Shown: in pieces, positions 1 through 8,125 of the stretch
How positions within the stretch are numbered: position 1 is the first letter of the stretch
How the letters are laid out: each line of letters starts with the position of its first letter
Translations under genes and position numbers: made by a program
Assembly: GCF_900111685.1 (NCBI RefSeq)
Contig: NZ_FOHX01000003.1
Span: 626,960 to 690,959 of the forward strand
Length of the DNA stretch: 64,000 bases
Source of the DNA: Nonomuraea wenchangensis
GTDB lineage: Bacteria > Actinomycetota > Actinomycetes > Streptosporangiales > Streptosporangiaceae
Direction of reading: 5' to 3'
Notes under the pieces: model-generated
What the model saw: the letters and a program-made list of their open reading frames with translations, nothing else
Database searches by the model: none
Told to the model about the DNA's origin: nothing

Positions 1-1017
1 AAGCTCGTCGGCGCGGCCATGAACCTCAGCGAGGAGCAGTCCAGGCACGTCGTGTCGCTGCAGCCCGGCTCGGCCGCGGTCTTCGCCGACGGCATGGACC
101 GGCCGCTGCGGGTCCGCGTGCCGCTCGGCGAGTCCAGGGAGAAGCTGCTGCCGGGGCCGCCGCCGCCCATCAGGGGCCGCCGGTCGGCCGCCTGCGGCGC
201 CCAGTGCCGCGGCGGACAGGCGTGCACGCTGGTCGAGCTGCGCGAGGCGGACGTGCTCGCCGACGCGCCGGAATGGGCGTGGCTGCGCATCTGGTGCGAC
301 ACGGTCGTGCTCGCCTTCGTCAGCAACCGGCCGCTGCCGGGCGTGCCGCGCGTCCTCGCCGCGGCGTGGGGCGAGCTGCCCGCGCGGCGGCGCGAATGCC
401 TGCTCGCCACCCTCGTCGAACGGTCGGTGCAGCGGCGGGCCTGGTCGCTGCGGAGCTGGTTCGACCCCACACTGCTGACCGAGAAGGCGGCCGAGAAAGC
501 CACGCGGCTGCTCGCGGGGCTGGAGGGCGGCGGCGAGCGTCCTGGGGCGTCGTGGGTGATCCCGCAGGTGCGGTGGCTGCACGAGGTGGACCGGCTCTTC
601 CCGCACGGGCAGCCGGCCCCCAACCTGCGCAGCCCCGCCCCGCCGATGGAGTACGCCCTGTTCCGGCCGCCCCACGCCGGCCCCGCCGTCAACGGGTCAC
701 CCGAGCGGGTGCACACGGAGCTGCTCGGCCACCGCGCCAAGGCGCTGCGCCACCACCCGCTGTCCATGGAGGTGGACCGCAACCGGGCGCTGGCCTGGCG
801 GGTCATCCTGGGCGACGACGAGAACGAGGCCGTGCAGCGCGACATCACGACCGTCGCCATCGGCATCGAGGCGTCGGCCAGGATCCGGCACGTGGGGCAG
901 ACGATGGGGGCGGGATGGCTCGAAGGCGTGCTGTCCTGGCCGCGCCGCTTCGTCCTGCCCTTCGACCACGGCGGCACTCCTGAGCTCGCCTTCCCCACCC
1001 CGGTCCCGGCCCTCTGA
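1..1017 (+). CDS. HerA/VirB4-like ATP-binding protein, C-terminal part
   Basis: The reading frame is open from base 1 and ends at 1017, so this is the C-terminal part of a larger protein whose start lies outside the window; the ATG at 19 is internal. The segment QPGSAAVFADGMDRPLRVRV near the left edge resembles the strand region that ends the ATPase domain of actinobacterial HerA/TraC-type ATP-binding proteins. The remainder is an alpha-helical tail with a short cysteine cluster (C-x3-C-x4-C, about residues 65-75 of the visible part). The Walker motifs would be upstream and cannot be checked. Family assignment is inference from this tail alone. Confidence 0.55.
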   Translation, partial: KLVGAAMNLSEEQSRHVVSLQPGSAAVFADGMDRPLRVRVPLGESREKLLPGPPPPIRGRRSAACGAQCRGGQACTLVELREADVLADAPEWAWLRIWCDTVVLAFVSNRPLPGVPRVLAAAWGELPARRRECLLATLVERSVQRRAWSLRSWFDPTLLTEKAAEKATRLLAGLEGGGERPGASWVIPQVRWLHEVDRLFPHGQPAPNLRSPAPPMEYALFRPPHAGPAVNGSPERVHTELLGHRAKALRHHPLSMEVDRNRALAWRVILGDDENEAVQRDITTVAIGIEASARIRHVGQTMGAGWLEGVLSWPRRFVLPFDHGGTPELAFPTPVPAL

Positions 1018-1074
1018 CGGGGGCGGACGGAGGACGTTTTCGTGTGCGTAACGAGAGTACGGCCCAATCCCGAC

Positions 1075-1080
1075 TAGGAT
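1075..1080 (+). promoter_or_regulatory. -10 hexamer TAGGAT of a leaderless murT promoter
   Basis: TAGGAT ends 8 bases before the ATG at 1089, so transcription would start at or next to the start codon. No Shine-Dalgarno sequence precedes that ATG. This supports the 1089 start over the GTG at 1044. Confidence 0.55.
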
Positions 1081-1088
1081 CCTTGCAC

Positions 1089-2318
1089 ATGACCCAGCTT
1101 CCTCTGCGGGCTCAGCTCGCCAGCGCCCTGGGCCGCAGTGCCGCCACGCTGTCCAGGATGACCGGGCGCGGTGACGGCTCTGTGATCGGGGGCCGGGTCG
1201 GCCTGATGCTGGAGCCCGATCTCCTGCGCAAGCTGGCCCGCGACCGAAAGCTGGCCCTGGTCAGCGCCACGAACGGCAAGACCACCACCACCCGCCTGAT
1301 CGTCTCGGCCCTGCTCGACATCGGCGAGGTCGCGACCAACGCCTTCGGCGCCAACATGCCGGCCGGTCACGTCTCGGCGCTGTCGCAGCACAAGCACGCC
1401 CCCTACGGCGTGCTGGAGGTGGACGAGAAATACCTGCCCGAGGTGCTCGACACCACCGGCGCGAGCGTGGTCTGCCTGATGAACCTCAGCCGCGACCAGA
1501 TGGACCGCGCGGCCGAGATCTGGCTCTTGGCGCAGAAGTGGCGGCGCGCGCTCGCGGGCAAGCCCACGCACGTCATCGCCAACTGCGACGACCCGCTGGT
1601 CACCTGGGGCGCCTCGACGGCCGCCTCGGTCACCTGGGTAGCCGGCGGCCAGCGCTGGAAGGAGGACTCCTGGTGCTGCCCCGAGTGCGGCGGCCCGCTC
1701 GACCGCAAGGACTCCTTCTGGGCCTGCCGTGAGTGCACCTTCCACCGTCCCGAGCCCCACTGGGTGCTCGACGACGAGACGGCGATCGACCCGCGCGGGC
1801 AGCGGTGGATGCTCGACATCCAGCTTCCCGGCTCGGCCAACCGCTCCAACGCGGTGATGGCGCTCGCGGTGGCGGAGACGTTCGGGGTGCCGGTGGACCG
1901 GGCGCTGCCGCGGCTGCGCGAGGTCACCTCCGTGGCCGGCCGCTACACGATGGTCGAGCGCGACGGCCGGCACGCGCGGCTGCTGCTGGCGAAGAACCCG
2001 GCGGGCTGGCTGGAGGCGTTCGACGTCGCCGACGCGCAGCTGCCGATCATCCTGTCGGTCAACGCCCAGGGCCCTGACGGGCGCGACACGTCGTGGCTGT
2101 GGGACGTCGACTACCGCATCCTGCGCGGCCGTCCGGTGTTCGTGACCGGCGAACGCCGGCTCGACCTCGCGCTCCGGCTCGACGTGGCGGACGTGCCGTT
2201 CACGCTGTGCGGCTCGTTCAACGAGGCGCTGGCCATGCAGCCGCCCGGCCGGGTCGACGTCATCGCCAACTACACCGCCTTCCAGCAGATCCGATCGGAG
2301 TTCGGTCGTGCCGTCTGA
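1089..2318 (+). CDS. murT: MurT, lipid II isoglutaminyl synthase subunit (Mur ligase-like)
   Basis: MurT is the ATP-using Mur-ligase-like subunit that, with GatD, amidates the alpha-carboxyl of D-glutamate in lipid II. The 409-residue protein has the Mur ligase P-loop ATNGKTTTT at residues 60-68 and a four-cysteine zinc ribbon (CPEC at 197-200, CREC at 213-216), an insertion typical of MurT; the DUF1727 C-terminal domain follows. The ATG at 1089 is preferred over an upstream in-frame GTG at 1044 because a TAGGAT -10 element lies between them. The gene overlaps gatD by 11 bases, so the two subunits are translationally coupled. Confidence 0.93.
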   Translation: MTQLPLRAQLASALGRSAATLSRMTGRGDGSVIGGRVGLMLEPDLLRKLARDRKLALVSATNGKTTTTRLIVSALLDIGEVATNAFGANMPAGHVSALSQHKHAPYGVLEVDEKYLPEVLDTTGASVVCLMNLSRDQMDRAAEIWLLAQKWRRALAGKPTHVIANCDDPLVTWGASTAASVTWVAGGQRWKEDSWCCPECGGPLDRKDSFWACRECTFHRPEPHWVLDDETAIDPRGQRWMLDIQLPGSANRSNAVMALAVAETFGVPVDRALPRLREVTSVAGRYTMVERDGRHARLLLAKNPAGWLEAFDVADAQLPIILSVNAQGPDGRDTSWLWDVDYRILRGRPVFVTGERRLDLALRLDVADVPFTLCGSFNEALAMQPPGRVDVIANYTAFQQIRSEFGRAV

Positions 2319-3021
2319 CAGCGTCCTGCGCATCGTCTGGATCTATCCCGACCTGCTGAGCACCTACGGCGACCAGGGCAACGTCCTGGTGCTGGAGCAG
2401 CGCGCCCGGCGGCGCGGGATCGACACCGAGACGATCCACGTGCGCTCGTCCGACCCGGTGCCGGAGAGCGGCGACGTCTACCTCATCGGCGGCGGCGAGG
2501 ACCGCCCGCAGATCCTGGCCGCCCAGCGCCTGCGCAAGGACGGTGGCCTGCACCGGGCCATCGCCGGCGGGGCGTCGATGCTGGCGGTGTGCGCCGGCTA
2601 CCAGATCATGGGCAGCACGTTCGGCGGCGAGGAGGGGCAGCCGGTCGACGGCATCGGCCTGCTCGACATCGCGAGCACGCGCGGCCCGGCCCGCGCCGTG
2701 GGCGAGCTGGTGGCCGAGGTGGACGCGGCGCTCGGCCTGCCCACGCTGACCGGGTTCGAGAACCACATGGGCGTCACGCGGCTCGGCCCCGGCGTCCGGC
2801 CGCTGTCGCGCACGGTCAAGGGCACCGGCAACGGCGACGGCTACGAAGGCTGCTACGCGGGCCACGTGGTCGGCACCTACCTGCACGGCCCCGCGCTGGC
2901 CCGCAACCCGGCGCTCGCCGACCTGCTGCTGGCCTGGCGGGTGGGGCAGCTCGCCCCGCTCGACGACTCCCGCTACGAGGCGCTGCGCCAGGAACGCCTG
3001 GCCACGGTCCTGGCCGACTGA
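2308..3021 (+). CDS. gatD: GatD, glutamine amidotransferase subunit of lipid II isoglutaminyl synthase
   Basis: This class I-type glutaminase releases ammonia from glutamine and passes it to MurT for lipid II amidation. The 237-residue protein has the nucleophile elbow AVCAGYQ with Cys95 and a catalytic His193 in YLHG, matching the Cys-His dyad of characterised GatD proteins. The start is a GTG at 2308 inside the end of murT (11-base overlap), a strong sign of one operon and of stoichiometric production of the complex in the cytoplasm. Confidence 0.93.
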   Translation: MPSDSVLRIVWIYPDLLSTYGDQGNVLVLEQRARRRGIDTETIHVRSSDPVPESGDVYLIGGGEDRPQILAAQRLRKDGGLHRAIAGGASMLAVCAGYQIMGSTFGGEEGQPVDGIGLLDIASTRGPARAVGELVAEVDAALGLPTLTGFENHMGVTRLGPGVRPLSRTVKGTGNGDGYEGCYAGHVVGTYLHGPALARNPALADLLLAWRVGQLAPLDDSRYEALRQERLATVLAD

Positions 3022-3062
3022 TTCCCTGATGAATTCCGGCGAACCGGGGTAGACGGTTCGCC

Positions 3063-4025
3063 GTGGGTTCAACGGTTACGGTCCCCCAGACCCGGACGAT
3101 GAGCGGCGAGGAGCTGTCCGCCGACGACGCCTGGGCGACCATGCGCAACTACGGCGGCTGGCAGCTCGTCCGCGACTCGCTGGTGAGGTTCCGCTACGGC
3201 GACGGCATGAGCCATGCCCGCGCGCTGGCCTTCCAGCTCTGCCTGGCCATCATCCCCGGCACGATCGCGCTCGTCGGGCTGAGCGAGGTGACCGACCACG
3301 GCCGGCTCGGCCGGGTGCTGGGCCTCACGCTGCGCGGCCTCGCGCCCGGCGGCGGGGCCGAGGCGGTCAAGGAGGCGCTGGCGGGCGGCAACCAGACCTC
3401 CGGCACGCTCGCCCTCCTGCTGGGCCTCGGCACCACGCTCGTGGCGCTGGCGACGGCGATGGCGCAGTTCGAGCGCGGAGCCAACCGCATCTACGGCGTC
3501 GAACGCGACCGGCCCTTCCCCCGCAAGTACGCGCGGGCGGCCGCGCTGGCGTTGACCTCCGGCGTCCTCATGATCACCGGGTTCACGATCCTGGTGGGCG
3601 GCGGCGCGCTCGGCCACGCGCTCTCCGAGGTCTACGACTGGGGGGACGGGACGCGGCAGGCGTTCTCGCTCGTCCGCTGGCCGCTCGGCTTCCTGCTGGC
3701 GATGGTGAGCACGGTCACGCTGTTCCGGGCCTCGCCCCGGCGGCGGCAGCCGGGCCACACCTGGCTGGCCGTGGGCGCGCTGGTGGCGCTCGCCCTGTGG
3801 ACGGCCTTCACGCTGGCGCTCGCGCTCTACACGGACAACAACAGCTCGTTCGGCGAGACGTACGGGCCGTTGACGGCCGTCATGGCGCTGCTGCTGTGGT
3901 CCTTCCTCAGCTCGATCGCGCTCTTCCTGGGCATCGCGTTCGCGGCGCAGCTGGAGGCGTGCCGGGCCGGCTGCGCCGCGCCCGCCCACCCCGACCCGCT
4001 GCCGGAGGGAACGAGCGCTCAGTAG
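3063..4025 (+). CDS. YihY/BrkB family membrane protein
   Basis: The product is a 320-residue polytopic inner-membrane protein of the YihY/BrkB (formerly RNase BN) superfamily. The family's early motif region (GDGMSHARALAFQLCLAIIP, about residues 42-61) is visible, followed by about six hydrophobic segments. The biochemical role of the family is not settled. The start is a GTG at 3063; a TAGACG sequence ends 7 bases before it, suggesting leaderless transcription. Its 3' end overlaps the convergent DsrE gene by 7 bases. Confidence 0.85.
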   Translation: MGSTVTVPQTRTMSGEELSADDAWATMRNYGGWQLVRDSLVRFRYGDGMSHARALAFQLCLAIIPGTIALVGLSEVTDHGRLGRVLGLTLRGLAPGGGAEAVKEALAGGNQTSGTLALLLGLGTTLVALATAMAQFERGANRIYGVERDRPFPRKYARAAALALTSGVLMITGFTILVGGGALGHALSEVYDWGDGTRQAFSLVRWPLGFLLAMVSTVTLFRASPRRRQPGHTWLAVGALVALALWTAFTLALALYTDNNSSFGETYGPLTAVMALLLWSFLSSIALFLGIAFAAQLEACRAGCAAPAHPDPLPEGTSAQ

Positions 4026-4381
4026 ACGAGCGCCTGCACGCCCTCCGCGGTCGCCTCCTCGACGAACGTCGGCGCCCCGGCGATGCGCACGCCGTCGATG
4101 ACGTCGTCCACGGTGATCCCGCGGCGGGCCGCGCACTGCGTGCACAACGTCACCCGGCCCGCGGCCAGCACGGCTCCGAGCAGGTCGGCGAGCGGCGCGG
4201 CGTGCGGGAGGTCGAACTCGGCGGCCCGCCCCGGCAGCGCGAACCACGACGACTCGCCGGTCAGCCACAGGGAGACGGGGACACCGCTCGCCAGCGCGGC
4301 GGCCGCGACGTTGAACGCCTGGTTGCAGCGCTCGGGGGCGTCGGCCCCGGCGGTTACCTTGATCACCAGAGATCGTGCCAT
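4019..4381 (-). CDS. DsrE/DsrF-like family protein
   Basis: A 120-residue cytoplasmic protein with the alternating alpha/beta pattern of the DsrE/F superfamily. It starts MARSLVIKVTAGADAPERC and has a CTQCAAR segment in its second half, the place where sulfur-relay members of the family carry functional cysteines. It is divergent from the nitrobindin gene, with the two -10 elements only 11 bases apart, so the two are probably co-regulated. The ATG at 4381 is chosen over one 24 bases upstream because a TAGGGT hexamer lies 7 bases before it. Whether it transfers sulfur is unknown. Confidence 0.75.
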   Translation of the reverse strand: MARSLVIKVTAGADAPERCNQAFNVAAAALASGVPVSLWLTGESSWFALPGRAAEFDLPHAAPLADLLGAVLAAGRVTLCTQCAARRGITVDDVIDGVRIAGAPTFVEEATAEGVQALVY

Positions 4382-4388
4382 GCCCGCC

Positions 4389-4411
4389 ACCCTAGCCCCG
4401 GCCACTAGGCT
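4389..4411. promoter_or_regulatory. Back-to-back -10 elements for the DsrE and nitrobindin genes
   Basis: On the minus strand TAGGGT (4394 to 4389) lies 7 bases before the DsrE start. On the plus strand TAGGCT (4406-4411) lies 8 bases before the nitrobindin ATG. Both would give leaderless mRNAs, and the promoters must overlap physically. Confidence 0.5.
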
Positions 4412-4419
4412 TGGGGACC

Positions 4420-4908
4420 ATGGAAGAACCTGAGGTGCACCCCGCCCTGGAGCCGATCGCGTTCCTGCTCGGCCGGTGGGAGGGCGCGGGCGTCGGCGGC
4501 TACCCGACGATTGAGAGCTTCAACTTCGGGCAGGAGATCGAGTTCGGTCACAACGGCAAGCCGTTCCTGACCTACGTCAGCCGCACCTGGCTGCTCGACG
4601 CGGACGGCAACCGGGTCCGGCCGCTGGCCACCGAGTCCGGCTACTGGCGGGCCCTGCCCGACCGGCAGCTCGAGGTGGTGCTCTCGCACCCGACCGGCAT
4701 CGTCGAGATCTACATCGGCGAGGTCGTCTTCCACAAGATCGAGCTGCGCACCGACGTGGTGGCCCGCACCGCCAGCGCGAAGGAATACACCGCGGGCTAC
4801 CGCCTCTACGGGCTGGTCAACGGCAACCTCATGTGGGCCTACGAGATGGCCGCCATGGGGCAGCCGCTGTCGGACCACATGTCGGCCGAGCTGAAGAAGG
4901 TCGCGTGA
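4420..4908 (+). CDS. Nitrobindin-like heme protein (FABP-fold, DUF1794)
   Basis: A 162-residue beta-barrel protein of the nitrobindin/THAP4-like family. Characterised bacterial members bind ferric heme and isomerise peroxynitrite to nitrate. The signature GRWEGAGVGGYPTI (G-x-W-x-G-x-G, residues 18 onward) is intact, and His153 in LSDHMSAE fits the proximal heme ligand near the C-terminus. The ATG at 4420 follows a TAGGCT -10 element; a TTG 9 bases upstream is less likely. The stop overlaps the GTG of the DUF2470 gene (GTGA), so the two are co-translated. Confidence 0.88.
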   Translation: MEEPEVHPALEPIAFLLGRWEGAGVGGYPTIESFNFGQEIEFGHNGKPFLTYVSRTWLLDADGNRVRPLATESGYWRALPDRQLEVVLSHPTGIVEIYIGEVVFHKIELRTDVVARTASAKEYTAGYRLYGLVNGNLMWAYEMAAMGQPLSDHMSAELKKVA

Positions 4909-5201
4909 GCACGCCGTTCACCCCCGACGCGGTCGAGGCGATCAAGCGCCACATGAACGACGACCACGCCGGGGACTCCCTGCTCATCGTCCGGGCCCTC
5001 GCCGGCCGGCCGTCCGCCACCACGGCGGTGACCAGCGACGTGGACGCCGAGGCGATCGAGTTCACGATCGACGGCGGCGAGCGCGTACGCGTGCCGTGGG
5101 GCGAGACGCTCACCGAGCGCGCACAGGTGCGCAAGGCCGTCGTGTCCCTCTACCGCCGCGCCTGCGCCGACCTGGGGGTCACGCCGCGCGGCGAGCACTG
5201 A
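4905..5201 (+). CDS. DUF2470 domain protein
   Basis: A 98-residue protein whose whole length matches the DUF2470 pattern (KRHMNDDHAGDSLLIVRAL near the N-terminus). This domain also forms the C-terminus of HugZ-type heme-handling proteins. Its position directly after a heme-binding nitrobindin, with a 4-base GTGA overlap, fits a shared heme-related role, but no activity can be assigned. The GTG at 4905 is chosen for this overlap. Confidence 0.82.
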   Translation: MSTPFTPDAVEAIKRHMNDDHAGDSLLIVRALAGRPSATTAVTSDVDAEAIEFTIDGGERVRVPWGETLTERAQVRKAVVSLYRRACADLGVTPRGEH

Positions 5202-5214
5202 CCCGCCGCCGAGG

Positions 5215-5898
5215 CTAGCCGGGGCCGTAGCGGGCGGCGACGTCCTCAGAGGAGGCCCAGCGGCTGTAGGCCGGCGACTGGGGCCAGCCTTCCGGTGAGT
5301 CCTGCCACTCCTCCTGCCGCCCGTACGGCAGCAGGTCGATCAGCGCGAAGGTGTGGGTGAGCTGCTCGGTGCCGCGCCCGTCGGTGTGCCAGGTGCGGTA
5401 GACGTCGTCGCCGTCGCGCAGGAACACGTTGACGGCGAAGCCGCCGCCGGGCGGGGCGCCCACGTCGGCGCCGAACGGGCTGTTGGCGGTGGAATACCAG
5501 GTCATGGTGTTGCCGACGCGCCGCTTGTAGGCGAGCGCCTCGTCGATCGGGCCCTGGGTGACGACGACGAACCTGGCGTCGTAGTCGTCGAGGAAGTCCA
5601 GGCGGGTGAACTGCGCGGTGAACCCGGTGCAGCCCGGGCACTGCCACTCCTTGCCCGGGAACCACATGTGGTGGTAGACGATCAGCTGCCGCGCGCCGTC
5701 GAAGACGTCCGCCAGCCGGACAGGGCCGTTCTCGCCGTCCAGGACGTAGTCGGGCAGCCGCACCATGGGCAGGCGGCGGCGCTGGGCGGCGATGGCGTCG
5801 AGCTCACGGGTGGCGGCCTTCTCGCGGGCGCGCAGCGCGTCCAGCTCGCGCCGCCAGGTCGCGGCGTCGACGACGGGTGGCAGGGGGTTGGCGCTCAT
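5215..5898 (-). CDS. DUF899 family thioredoxin-like protein
   Basis: A 227-residue protein of the DUF899 (thioredoxin-like) family. The family's hallmark region is present: a YHHMWFPGKEWQCPGCTGF segment with a CPGC motif in the position of the thioredoxin active site, followed by an RFVVVTQGP strand. The start at 5898 is preceded by GAGAGG at good spacing; ORF extensions further upstream show no family similarity. Function is probably redox-related but unproven. It faces convergently into the DUF2470 gene. Confidence 0.82.
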   Translation of the reverse strand: MSANPLPPVVDAATWRRELDALRAREKAATRELDAIAAQRRRLPMVRLPDYVLDGENGPVRLADVFDGARQLIVYHHMWFPGKEWQCPGCTGFTAQFTRLDFLDDYDARFVVVTQGPIDEALAYKRRVGNTMTWYSTANSPFGADVGAPPGGGFAVNVFLRDGDDVYRTWHTDGRGTEQLTHTFALIDLLPYGRQEEWQDSPEGWPQSPAYSRWASSEDVAARYGPG

Positions 5899-6267
5899 GG
5901 TCCCTCTCTCCGTGGATGTGCGGGTGCACATCTGTGGACCGGGACCGGGCGCGGAACTCATCGGTGGCCGGGAAATGAAGAAGGGCCCCGGACAACACTC
6001 CGCCCGCTCGTGCGGGTGGGCCGGATGGACCACGGACGGGATGCGTTCGCTCCCGCCCTCCGGCTGTCAGGGGCCCCGGTAGTTGCCTCGAATTCGCGTC
6101 ACGTCACGAGACCGAGACAAGCGTCCGCGACGTCAGCGGACAACCACCTCGCTAGCCCGACTATGACTAACCATTATTCGGACCACCTCCTTTCCGCGTA
6201 CCCACGAAGTTATGTGGTGGTTCGCGCGGGAGGCAAATGAATATCGCCGGGCCGTAGACTCGGGAGC
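5899..6267. other. 369-base intergenic region between DUF899 and Fur-family genes
   Basis: I see no protein gene here. A GC-rich hairpin lies at 6000-6019 (8-bp stem, TCGT loop) in the leader side of the DUF899 gene. The right half is noticeably more AT-rich (around 6160-6240) and carries the TAGACT element of the fur promoter. It probably contains the divergent control region. Confidence 0.5.
6255..6260 (+). promoter_or_regulatory. -10 hexamer TAGACT of the Fur-family gene
   Basis: TAGACT ends 7 bases before the ATG at 6268, predicting a leaderless transcript. Confidence 0.5.
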
Positions 6268-6681
6268 ATGACCGAGACGCAGTGGCACGAGGAACTCCGT
6301 GCGAAGGGCTACCGGGTCACGCCGCAGCGCCAGCTCGTCCTCGAAGCGGTCAAGGATCTGGAGCACGCCACACCTGAGGAGATCTGCGTCAAGGTGCGCG
6401 AGACGGCGCGCGGGGTCAACATCTCGACCGTCTACCGCACCCTGGAGCTGCTGGAGGAGCTGGGGCTGGTCACCCACACGCATCTCGGGCACGGCGCGCC
6501 GACCTACCACCTGGCGGCCGAGGCCGACCACGTCCACCTGGTGTGCCGGGGCTGCGACCAGGTGTTCGAGGTGCGGCCGGAGCTGGCCGAGGGGTTGGTG
6601 AAGGCGCTGGACGACGAGATGGGGTTCGTCGCCGACGTGCACCACCTGACCGTCTTCGGACGTTGCCGCGACTGCCGATAG
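6268..6681 (+). CDS. Fur-family metalloregulator, candidate nickel-type (Nur)
   Basis: A 137-residue DNA-binding metal sensor. The winged-helix part contains ISTVYRTLELL (residues 52-62); the structural zinc pairs are C93-x2-C96 and C133-x2-C136. Metal-site candidates include His33, His81, His88 and His90, plus His70, His72 and His126. A histidine where canonical Fur has Glu81 favours nickel over iron, and the neighbourhood (nitrobindin, YgfZ, Dtd) resembles the locus of the Streptomyces nickel regulator Nur. Family is certain; metal specificity is inference. Transcription looks leaderless. Confidence 0.85.
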   Translation: MTETQWHEELRAKGYRVTPQRQLVLEAVKDLEHATPEEICVKVRETARGVNISTVYRTLELLEELGLVTHTHLGHGAPTYHLAAEADHVHLVCRGCDQVFEVRPELAEGLVKALDDEMGFVADVHHLTVFGRCRDCR

Positions 6682-6684
6682 CCT
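6679..6684 (+). promoter_or_regulatory. -10 hexamer TAGCCT of ygfZ
   Basis: TAGCCT overlaps the stop codon of the Fur-family gene and ends 7 bases before the ygfZ ATG at 6692. It suggests an independent leaderless start in addition to readthrough. Confidence 0.45.
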
Positions 6685-6691
6685 GGAAGGC

Positions 6692-7630
6692 ATGCGTAGC
6701 CCTCTGCTCGACCTCCCCGGCGCGGTCGCCGCTGACGCCCCGGACTCCGACGTAGCCGCCCACTACGGCGACCTGTTCGCCGAGCAGCGCGCGCTGGCCA
6801 AGGGCGAGGCGGTCGTCGATCGCAGCAACCGCGAGGTGATCCGGATCTCCGGCGCCGACCGGCTGAAGTGGCTCAACGACCTGACCTCGCAGAAGCTCGA
6901 CACTCTCAAACCGGGCGAGTGGACGCAGACGCTCGACCTCGACCTGCAGGGCCGCGTGCTGCACCACCTGACCCTGGTCGACGACGGCGAGAGCGTGCTG
7001 GCCCACGTCGAGCCGGGCACCGCGCAGAGCCTGATCGACTATCTCGACCGCATGCGGTTCATGCTGCGGGTCGAGGTGTCGCGGGCCGACGACCTCGCCG
7101 TGCTCTCCACGGCCGACGCGGACGTCCTGGTGCCGCGCGCCGAGCTGCCCGAGCACCTGGGCAGGCCGCTGGCGGGGCTGTGGGCGTACGAAGCGCTGCG
7201 CATCGAGGCGCACCGGCCGCGGCTGGGCTTCGAGACCGACCACAAGACGATCCCGCACGAGGTGGGCTGGATCGGCGCGGCGGTCCACCTGACCAAGGGC
7301 TGCTACCGCGGTCAGGAGACCGTGGCCCGGGTGCACAACCTCGGGCACCCGCCGCGCCGCCTGGTGTTCCTGCACCTCGACGGCAGCGTCGACACGCTGC
7401 CCGTGCACGGCGACCCGGTGATCTTCGAGAGCCAGGAGGTCGGCGTGGTCGGCTCGGCGGCCCGCCACCACGAGCTGGGCCCGATCGCGCTGGCCGTGGT
7501 CAAGCGCACGGTGCCGGTCGACGCGCCGCTGCTGGCGGGCGGCGTCGCGGCGAGCCAGGAGGTCGTGGTGCCGCCGGACGCCGGGCGCAACGTCTCCATC
7601 GACCCGTCGCTGCGCCGCCGGATCAGGTGA
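6692..7630 (+). CDS. ygfZ: YgfZ/GcvT-like folate-binding protein
   Basis: This 312-residue protein is a folate-binding YgfZ homologue, a tetrahydrofolate-dependent factor that supports maturation or repair of iron-sulfur enzymes. The diagnostic K-G-C-Y-x-G-Q-E motif is present as KGCYRGQE (around residue 209), and the fold resembles the T-protein of glycine cleavage. It lies 10 bases behind the Fur-family gene. The convergent dtd gene follows after 9 bases. Confidence 0.9.
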   Translation: MRSPLLDLPGAVAADAPDSDVAAHYGDLFAEQRALAKGEAVVDRSNREVIRISGADRLKWLNDLTSQKLDTLKPGEWTQTLDLDLQGRVLHHLTLVDDGESVLAHVEPGTAQSLIDYLDRMRFMLRVEVSRADDLAVLSTADADVLVPRAELPEHLGRPLAGLWAYEALRIEAHRPRLGFETDHKTIPHEVGWIGAAVHLTKGCYRGQETVARVHNLGHPPRRLVFLHLDGSVDTLPVHGDPVIFESQEVGVVGSAARHHELGPIALAVVKRTVPVDAPLLAGGVAASQEVVVPPDAGRNVSIDPSLRRRIR

Positions 7631-7639
7631 TCAGGGAGC

Positions 7640-8065
7640 TCAGAAGTCGAGGACGAGGGTGATCGGGCCGTCGTTGACGAGCGAGACCTTCATGTCCGCG
7701 CCGAACACGCCTGTCTCCACGTGGGCGCCGAGCGCGCGCAGCTCCTCGACGACGGCGTTCACCAGGGGCTCGGCGACGGGCCCTGGGGCGGCGGCCTGCC
7801 AGGTGGGCCGCCGGCCCTTGCGCGCGTCGCCGTAGAGGGTGAACTGGCTGATCACCAGGAGCGGGGCGGCGACGTCGGAGCACGACTTCTCGCCGTGCAG
7901 GATCCGCAGGCCCCACAGCTTGGCGGCGAGCTTGGCCGCCTCGGCCCTGGTGTCGGTGTGCGTGACCCCGACCAGGACGAGCAGGCCGGGCTCGGCGATC
8001 TCGCCGACCGTCCGGCCCTCGACCTCCACGGACGCTGAACTCACTCGCTGCACCACTGCTCGCAT
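7640..8065 (-). CDS. dtd: D-aminoacyl-tRNA deacylase
   Basis: Dtd hydrolyses D-amino acids from mischarged tRNAs. The 141-residue protein begins [13 protein letters not shown] and shows both active-site signatures: SQFTLYG (SQxT motif, around residue 74) and NDGPIT (the cross-subunit G-cisP motif near the C-terminus). Length matches the family. It stands alone, convergent with ygfZ and divergent from the asparaginase gene. Confidence 0.95.
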   Translation of the reverse strand: MRAVVQRVSSASVEVEGRTVGEIAEPGLLVLVGVTHTDTRAEAAKLAAKLWGLRILHGEKSCSDVAAPLLVISQFTLYGDARKGRRPTWQAAAPGPVAEPLVNAVVEELRALGAHVETGVFGADMKVSLVNDGPITLVLDF

Positions 8066-8125
8066 GACATCTCATTCTGGACCAGGAAAGACCCTTCATA
8101 GACTCGTCCCGAAAGGGGTACGGAT

